Source: an uncultured Oscillospiraceae bacterium
Lineage (GTDB): Bacteria; Bacillota_A; Clostridia; Oscillospirales; Oscillospiraceae
Assembly (NCBI GenBank): GCA_910579155.1
Contig: CAJTTS010000093.1
Location: 1 to 11,123, forward strand
Direction: 5' to 3'
DNA length: 11,123 bases
Below are positions 6,489 through 11,123 of this stretch, piece by piece; within the stretch, counting starts at the first letter, position 1; each line of letters begins with the position of its first letter. Made by a program: the position numbers and the translations under genes. The notes beneath the pieces were generated by a model. It was not told where the DNA came from. It was given only the letters and a program-made list of their open reading frames with translations, and made no database searches.

Positions 6489-7457
6489 GTGCGAAACGAG
6501 AATAAAATCAAAAGCGTCAGCTATGCGAAGTGGGGCTATATCTTCATCCTGCCCTTCTTCCTATCCTACGCTATCTTTTCCGTGATCCCGCTGGTGGACA
6601 CCATCCGCAACAGCTTTTATGAATACTACTACTCCGGGCTGAAGGCCATCGGCCCCAACTGGGTGGGGCTGGCGAATTACGCGGAGCTGCTGGCTGCGGA
6701 TCTGCCCAAATACGCCTGGAACACCTTCGTTATGTGGATTCTGGGCTTTGTTCCCCAGATCGTTGTGGCGCTGATCCTGGCGTGCTGGTTCACCGACGCC
6801 CGGCTGAAGATCCACGGCAAGCAGTTTTTCAAGGTGGTCATCTACCTGCCCAATCTGATCATGGCATCCGCCTTCGCCATGCTGTTCTTTGCCCTGTTTT
6901 CCAACTCCGGCCCGGTGAACAACATCCTGCTCAGCCTGGGCGTAGTGGGGGAGGCCATCCGGTTCATGGAGTCCACCCTGGGGGCCCGCACCCTGGTGGC
7001 TCTGATGAACTTCCTGATGTGGTTCGGAAATACCACCATCATGCTGATGGCGGCCATCATGGGCATCAACCCCTCTATCTTTGAGGCGGCGGACCTGGAC
7101 GGCTGCACGCACCTGCAAAAATTCTTCAAGATCACTCTGCCTCAGATCCGGCCCCTGCTGACCTACACCCTCATCACCTCTCTGATCGGCGGCCTCCAGA
7201 TGTTCGACGTGCCGCAGATCCTGACCGGCGGCCAGGGCGCGCCTGACCGCACCACCATGACTCTGATTATGTACCTGAATAACCACCTCCAGGCCAAGAA
7301 CTACGGCATGGCCGGCGCCCTGTCTGTGTTCCTCTTCCTCATCAGCGGTGTGCTGTGCTGGATCGTCTTTAAAATGAACACCGACCCGGACCCCGACGGC
7401 TCCAAGTCCGCTGCCAAACGGGCCAAGCGTATGGCTAAGAAGGGGGGCAACGCGTGA
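6489..7457 (+). CDS. CUT1 ABC transporter permease, MalF/UgpA type
   Basis: 322-residue inner-membrane permease, one half of the sugar channel. The start is GTG at 6489, with an AAAAGGGGG ribosome binding site ending 7 bases before it; no better in-frame start is visible. About six membrane segments can be seen (near 15-37, 78-100, 114-138, 165-190, 223-243 and 275-296). The cytoplasmic EAA loop, which docks the ATPase, is FEAADLDGCTHLQKFFKITLP at 198-218, a good match to the family. The C-terminus is an unusual basic Lys/Arg-rich tail (about 308-322). Its stop overlaps the start of the second permease (TGATG), implying translational coupling and equal subunit production. The ATP-hydrolysing subunit is not encoded in this window. 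Confidence 0.95.
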   Translation: MRNENKIKSVSYAKWGYIFILPFFLSYAIFSVIPLVDTIRNSFYEYYYSGLKAIGPNWVGLANYAELLAADLPKYAWNTFVMWILGFVPQIVVALILACWFTDARLKIHGKQFFKVVIYLPNLIMASAFAMLFFALFSNSGPVNNILLSLGVVGEAIRFMESTLGARTLVALMNFLMWFGNTTIMLMAAIMGINPSIFEAADLDGCTHLQKFFKITLPQIRPLLTYTLITSLIGGLQMFDVPQILTGGQGAPDRTTMTLIMYLNNHLQAKNYGMAGALSVFLFLISGVLCWIVFKMNTDPDPDGSKSAAKRAKRMAKKGGNA

Positions 7458-8302
7458 TGGAGAACAAGAAAAAGATCGACGGCCGGTCCATCCTGGCCCA
7501 TGCGGTGTTGATTATCCTGGCCTTCATGTGCCTGTTCTTCTTCTACATCCTGATCATCAACGCCACCCGCTCCCACGCCCAGCTCCAGCTCGGCTTCTCG
7601 GCTCTGCCCGGGTCCAGCTTGCTCACGAACCTGACCAACGTGCTCAATGACCCGGCCATCCCCATCGTCAAGGGCATCATCAACAGCCTGATCGTCTCCG
7701 GGTGCTGCGCCGCCATCGTCACCTATTTCTCCGCCCTGACGGCCTACGGCATTTACGCCTACGACTTTAAGATGAAGCACGCGGCATTTACCTTCATCAT
7801 GGCCATCCTGGTCATGCCCACCCAGGTGACGGCGCTGGGTTTCCTGCGGCTCATTACCAACATGGGTATGGATGACTCCTTGCTGCCCCTGATCCTGCCC
7901 TCTGTGGCCTCTCCCTCCGTGTTCTACTTCATGCACAGCTATATGCAGTCCTCCCTGCCCAAGGAGCTGATTGAGGCAGCCCGCATCGACGGCTCCCATG
8001 AGTTCGGCACCTTTAACCGCATTGTGCTGCCCATTATGAAGCCCGCCATTGCGGTGCAGGCTATCTTCACCTTCGTGGGGTCCTGGAACAACTACTTCAT
8101 CCCCGCCCTGGTCATCACCTCCAAAAACAAGCAGACTCTGCCCATCATGATCGCCACCCTCCGAGGCGCGGACTACATGAACTTCGACATGGGAAAAATT
8201 TATATGATGATCACCATTGCCATTGTGCCCATCATTATCATTTACCTGCTTCTGTCGAAATTTATCGTGGAAGGTGTTACCCTCGGCGGTGTGAAGGAAT
8301 AG
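7457..8302 (+). CDS. CUT1 ABC transporter permease, MalG/UgpE type
   Basis: 281-residue second permease, partner of the preceding gene. ATG at 7457 overlaps the upstream TGA by one base. An in-frame GTG directly before it (7454) would add one residue and cannot be excluded. Membrane segments are visible near 12-34, 72-96, 108-128, 142-162, 198-220 and 248-268. The ATPase-docking EAA loop reads LIEAARIDGSHEFGTFNRIVLP (171-192), matching the MalG family. The protein ends LGGVKE; endings of this kind after the last helix are usual for MalG-type subunits. A stem-loop and the GH3 gene follow 61 bp later, so all four genes probably share one transcript. Confidence 0.95.
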   Translation: MENKKKIDGRSILAHAVLIILAFMCLFFFYILIINATRSHAQLQLGFSALPGSSLLTNLTNVLNDPAIPIVKGIINSLIVSGCCAAIVTYFSALTAYGIYAYDFKMKHAAFTFIMAILVMPTQVTALGFLRLITNMGMDDSLLPLILPSVASPSVFYFMHSYMQSSLPKELIEAARIDGSHEFGTFNRIVLPIMKPAIAVQAIFTFVGSWNNYFIPALVITSKNKQTLPIMIATLRGADYMNFDMGKIYMMITIAIVPIIIIYLLLSKFIVEGVTLGGVKE

Positions 8303-8312
8303 GACGATTTGA

Positions 8313-8346
8313 GGAGCGCCGCCAGCTTCGGTGGCGCTCCCCTTTT
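8313..8346 (+). terminator. Stem-loop with short T-run between permease and GH3 genes
   Basis: Arms GGAGCGCCGCC and GGTGGCGCTCC pair over 11 bp (one G-U) around a 6-base AGCTTC loop and are followed by CC then TTTT. This is a plausible but leaky intrinsic terminator. The GH3 ribosome binding site begins 2 bases after the T-run and no promoter is apparent between them, so GH3 expression would depend on read-through. Confidence 0.55.
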
Positions 8347-8363
8347 AAGGAGGAGGAAATTCC

Positions 8364-10772
8364 ATGGAAAAATGGATCCGTGCCCGGTATCAGCCCAATT
8401 TGCCCCTGAGCAAAGAGGGCTATGTCACCGCCAGCCCCGCCCATATCGCGCTGTCCCGGCAGACGGCGCAGGAGGGGACTGTCCTGCTGAAAAATGACGG
8501 CGGTCTGCTGCCCTTGCCTCCAAGGACCCGGGTGGCCCTGTTCGGTAAGGGCAGCTTTGACTATGTGAAGGGCGGCGGCGGCAGCGGCGATGTCACTGTG
8601 GCCTATGTACACAACCTCTACGACGGTCTTAAGTCGGAGGGGGCGCCCCTGTGTGAGCCGTTGTCCGATTTTTACCGGGATTATGTGACCCGGCGCTATG
8701 CCGCCGGAGACGTGCCGGGGCTGATGGCCGAGCCGGAGCTGCCCCAGGCTCTGCTGTCCGCCGCCCAAGCATCGGCAGACGTGGCGGTTATTGTCCTCAG
8801 CCGGTTTTCCGGCGAGGGTTGGGACCGGGAACCGGAACTGTACCTTGAGGAAAACTACCCCTGGCCCGATGAGCTGTCCATGCCGAAAAAGGCTAAGAGC
8901 ATCTTCCCCAATGGGGATTTCTACCTAAACGGCGGGGAGCGGGCCCTGGTAGACCAGGTGTGCGCCGCCTTTGACAAGGTCGTGGTGGTGCTCAACGCGG
9001 GCGGTGTGGTGGATGTGTCCTGGTTCTGCGACGACGACCGCATCGGCGCGGCTCTGCTGGCCTATCAGGGAGGCATGGAGGGGGGCAGCGCCATGGCCGC
9101 CCTGCTGACGGGCAGGGCCAACCCCTGCGGCAAGCTGCCCGATACCTTCGCCAGGGATTTATCCGACTACCCCTCCACCAACCGGTTCCACAAATCTCCC
9201 CACTATGTAGAGTACACCGAGGACATTTATGTGGGATACCGCTACTTCGAGACCCTGCCCGGCATGGCTGAACGGGTGGTTTACCCCTTTGGCTACGGGC
9301 TGAGCTACACCACCTTTGCGCTGGAGACCGTCCACGCCCAGGCGGAAAACGGGACGATCCAGGTGGAGGTCCAGGTGTCCAACACCGGGGCCCGCCCGGG
9401 CAGGGAAGTGGTGCAGTTGTATGTCTGCCCGCCCCAGGGGGCGCTGCAAAAGCCCGCCCGAAACCTGATGGCCTTCCAAAAGACCCGGCTGCTGGCCCCC
9501 GGCGAGAGGCAGACGGTGACGCTGTCCTTTGCCGTCTCGGACATGGCCAGCTTTGATGACCTGGGCAAAATCGCCCGGTCCGCTTGGGTGCTGGAAGAGG
9601 GCCGGTACGCTCTCTATACCGGCACCTCCGTCCGGGATGCCAAGGAGATGGCCTGGGCCTGGGAGCAGAAAGAGGCGGAGGTGGTCCAACAGTGCGGTGA
9701 TTATCTGGCCCCGTCCCAGATCTCCAGGCGTCTGCTGGCGGACGGTACTTATGAGGCGCTTCCCGCCGCCCCGGCAAACTCTGGCGGGAATATTTTCGAG
9801 CCCCTCACCGCCGCCCAGGCGGAGGCGGTGGCCCCTGCCGCGCCGGCCCGGGACCGCTGGATGCTCACCCAGCCCTTCGCGCCGGGGGTGAAGCCCCTGT
9901 CCGCCGTGGCGGAGGGGGAGTTGAGCCTGAATGAATTCATGGCTCAGCTCAGCGACGATGACCTGATCCACCTGCTGGGCGGCCAGCCCAACGTGGGCGT
10001 ATCCAACACCTTCGGCCTGGGCAACCTGCCGGAGTATGGCGTGCCCAACCTCACCACCGCCGACGGTCCCGCCGGACTGCGCCTCCAGCCCGAGGTGGGA
10101 GTATGCACCACCGCCTGGCCCTGCGCCACCCTGCTGGCGGCCACCTGGGACCCGGAGCTGGTGGAACAGGTGGGGGCTGCCGGGGCCGGAGAGGTGAAGG
10201 AGAACAACATCTCTGTATGGCTCACCCCCGCTGTCAACCTCCACCGCAGCCCCCTGTGCGGCCGGAATTTTGAGTACTACTCCGAGGACCCCCTGCTCAC
10301 CGGAAAGCTGGCCGGGGCCATGGTGCGGGGCATCCAGTCCCAGAACGTGGCCGCCACGGTGAAGCACTTCGCCTGCAACAACAAGGAGACCAACCGAAAG
10401 CACAGTGACTCCCGGCTGTCCCAGCGAGCCCTGCGGGAGCTTTACCTGAAAGCCTTTGAAATTGTGATACGGGAGGATGCCCCCTGGGCCATCATGAGCT
10501 CCTATAACGTGGTCAATGGCCAAAGGGCCTCCGAGAGCCGGGAACTGCTCACCGACATCCTACGGGATGAGTGGGGCTATGATGGAATGGTCATGACGGA
10601 CTGGTGGAACCGAGGAGAGCAGTACAAGGAGATCCTGGCTGGGAGCGATTTGAAGATGGCCAACGGCTATCCGGAGCGTGTCCGGGCGGCTATGGACCGG
10701 GGGTTGCTCAGCCGCTCAGACTTGGAAATCTGTGCCCGACATATGCTGGAGCTGATTCTGAAGATTGACTAA
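8364..10772 (+). CDS. GH3 beta-glucosidase with reversed domain order
   Basis: 802-residue glycosidase, no signal peptide, so cytoplasmic. It should release terminal beta-linked glucose from imported oligosaccharides. AAGGAGGAGG at 8347-8356 sets the ATG at 8364. Domains run opposite to classical GH3 enzymes. The alpha/beta sandwich domain comes first (about 25-300), with QEGTVLLKNDGGLLPL, GGGGSG and SGEGWDRE, where Glu151 is the probable acid/base, and GKLPDTF at 256-262. A fibronectin-III-like domain after FGYGLSYTTF (from about 309) comes next, and the (beta/alpha)8 domain is last (about 520-802), with GRNFEYYSEDP, KHFACNN (K667, H668) and VMTDWW holding the nucleophile Asp746. This arrangement is known from Ruminococcus albus and Butyrivibrio beta-glucosidases. 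All catalytic motifs are intact. Substrate linkage is undetermined; a beta-xylosidase or other GH3 activity is less likely given the neighbours. Confidence 0.93.
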   Translation: MEKWIRARYQPNLPLSKEGYVTASPAHIALSRQTAQEGTVLLKNDGGLLPLPPRTRVALFGKGSFDYVKGGGGSGDVTVAYVHNLYDGLKSEGAPLCEPLSDFYRDYVTRRYAAGDVPGLMAEPELPQALLSAAQASADVAVIVLSRFSGEGWDREPELYLEENYPWPDELSMPKKAKSIFPNGDFYLNGGERALVDQVCAAFDKVVVVLNAGGVVDVSWFCDDDRIGAALLAYQGGMEGGSAMAALLTGRANPCGKLPDTFARDLSDYPSTNRFHKSPHYVEYTEDIYVGYRYFETLPGMAERVVYPFGYGLSYTTFALETVHAQAENGTIQVEVQVSNTGARPGREVVQLYVCPPQGALQKPARNLMAFQKTRLLAPGERQTVTLSFAVSDMASFDDLGKIARSAWVLEEGRYALYTGTSVRDAKEMAWAWEQKEAEVVQQCGDYLAPSQISRRLLADGTYEALPAAPANSGGNIFEPLTAAQAEAVAPAAPARDRWMLTQPFAPGVKPLSAVAEGELSLNEFMAQLSDDDLIHLLGGQPNVGVSNTFGLGNLPEYGVPNLTTADGPAGLRLQPEVGVCTTAWPCATLLAATWDPELVEQVGAAGAGEVKENNISVWLTPAVNLHRSPLCGRNFEYYSEDPLLTGKLAGAMVRGIQSQNVAATVKHFACNNKETNRKHSDSRLSQRALRELYLKAFEIVIREDAPWAIMSSYNVVNGQRASESRELLTDILRDEWGYDGMVMTDWWNRGEQYKEILAGSDLKMANGYPERVRAAMDRGLLSRSDLEICARHMLELILKID

Positions 10773-10852
10773 GGAAAATATTTTCTGGCAAAAACGTAAG
10801 CGTAACTCCTCCCGACGTCTTGTGTCAGGCAGAGTTGAGTGAGAAAATACAA

Positions 10853-10935
10853 TAGACCTCCTACAATATAGATTACGGTGAAGGACACGGCTGGCCACCG
10901 TGCCTTTCACCGTAATCTATATTGTAGGAGGTCTA
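10853..10935. repeat. 83-bp near-perfect palindrome downstream of GH3
   Basis: Two 38-base arms (10853-10890 and 10898-10935) are reverse complements with only two mismatches, around a 7-base CTGGCCA centre. The element begins TAGACCTCC and ends GGAGGTCTA, so it is bounded by TA on both sides. No T-run follows. It may act as a strong bidirectional hairpin at the end of the operon, or be a small non-autonomous mobile repeat (TA boundaries recall IS630/mariner-type insertions). Nothing here proves mobility. Confidence 0.85.
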
Positions 10936-11123
10936 ATGAACCGAACAAGGGCGTCAAGAGGCAATCCAAGCAACCATCGAATAGAAAAGCGCTAGATTCC
11001 ATAAGACGACTGGCACGCCTTCATTTGATGCGCATATTTCGGAACATGGCTGCCAGTCTTACTTGAGCGGTATGCTGGAACGGGGCGCAAACAATTCTAG
11101 GCTACCCCATTTTGGTTGGGTAC
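10936..11123 (+). other. Region to the right edge without a convincing gene
   Basis: No recognisable protein family appears in any frame. Base composition is more AT-rich than the genes to the left. An ATG at 10936, 4 bases after an AGGAGG inside the palindrome, opens a 19-codon reading frame ending at 10995. One frame is open from 10985 to the edge but has no start near its beginning. An 8-bp inverted repeat, GACTGGCA (11008-11015) and TGCCAGTC (11051-11058), could form a stem around 35 bases. The stretch could be intergenic, the start of a structured RNA, or decayed mobile DNA. Confidence 0.4.

Noticed and set aside
9159..10523. 454-codon minus-strand frame inside the GH3 gene
   Set aside because: Shadow of the GH3 frame. 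The same length as the frame at 2401-3765 is coincidence; there is no ribosome binding site or family resemblance.
10774..10785. GAAAATATTTTC palindrome right after the GH3 stop
   Set aside because: Short, AT-rich and without a T-run; too weak for a terminator and likely by chance in AT-rich DNA.
10936..10995. 19-codon frame with AGGAGG just upstream
   Set aside because: Kept only as an observation. Spacing is short (4 bases), the peptide is unlike any known family, and the ribosome binding site may simply be part of the palindrome sequence.
10878..11066. 62-codon + frame starting inside the palindrome, and its mirror minus frame at 10716-10910
   Set aside because: They share a segment (HRNLYCRRS) only because the DNA is palindromic. 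No suitable ribosome binding site precedes either start, and the minus frame overlaps the GH3 3' end.
10773..11123. CRISPR array or tRNA gene in the right-hand intergenic region
   Set aside because: No regularly spaced repeats, and no tRNA T-loop or cloverleaf signature on either strand.

Overview
The window reads as chromosomal DNA of a GC-rich gut-type Firmicute, most like the Oscillospiraceae/Flavonifractor group. I base this on strong AGGAGG-type ribosome binding sites, a Gram-positive lipoprotein signal, the class of AraC regulator, and CUT1 sugar-transport genes packed together without their own ATPase. The taxonomic placement is an inference. The whole window is one carbohydrate-uptake and phosphorolysis locus for beta-linked gluco-oligosaccharides (or N-acetylglucosamine-type disaccharides).

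Layout. From 3 to 3897 (+) there are two adjacent GH94 inverting phosphorylases: the C-terminal part of a large one that enters from the left edge, then a complete 801-residue enzyme of the cellobiose/chitobiose phosphorylase type, 22 bp downstream. An AraC-family regulator (3881-4678, -) faces them and overlaps the second phosphorylase by 17 bp. A 243-bp AT-rich divergent promoter region (4679-4921) follows. It holds a near-consensus promoter for the regulator, two candidate promoters for the transport genes, and a 13/14-identical direct repeat placed as an operator pair would be. The rightward unit then runs: lipoprotein solute-binding protein (4922-6370), two tandem stem-loops, two CUT1 permeases joined at a TGATG junction (6489-8302), a stem-loop, and a GH3 beta-glucosidase with swapped domain order (8364-10772). 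The last 351 bp have no convincing gene and contain an 83-bp near-perfect palindrome.

How the genes fit together (inference). The lipoprotein captures an oligosaccharide and the two permeases import it, using a shared MsmX/MsmK-type ATPase encoded elsewhere. Inside the cell the GH94 enzymes cleave beta-links with phosphate to give sugar-1-phosphate, and the GH3 enzyme hydrolyses terminal beta-glucosyl residues. The AraC protein probably senses the sugar and activates the transport unit. The combination of a long GH94, a GH3, a binding protein and two permeases recalls the Listeria locus for 1,2-beta-oligoglucans (sophoro-oligosaccharides). The real substrate cannot be fixed from sequence alone. 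Everything encoded here belongs to known families; the less ordinary content is in the regulatory DNA, the RNA hairpins, the duplicated linker of the binding protein and the terminal palindrome.
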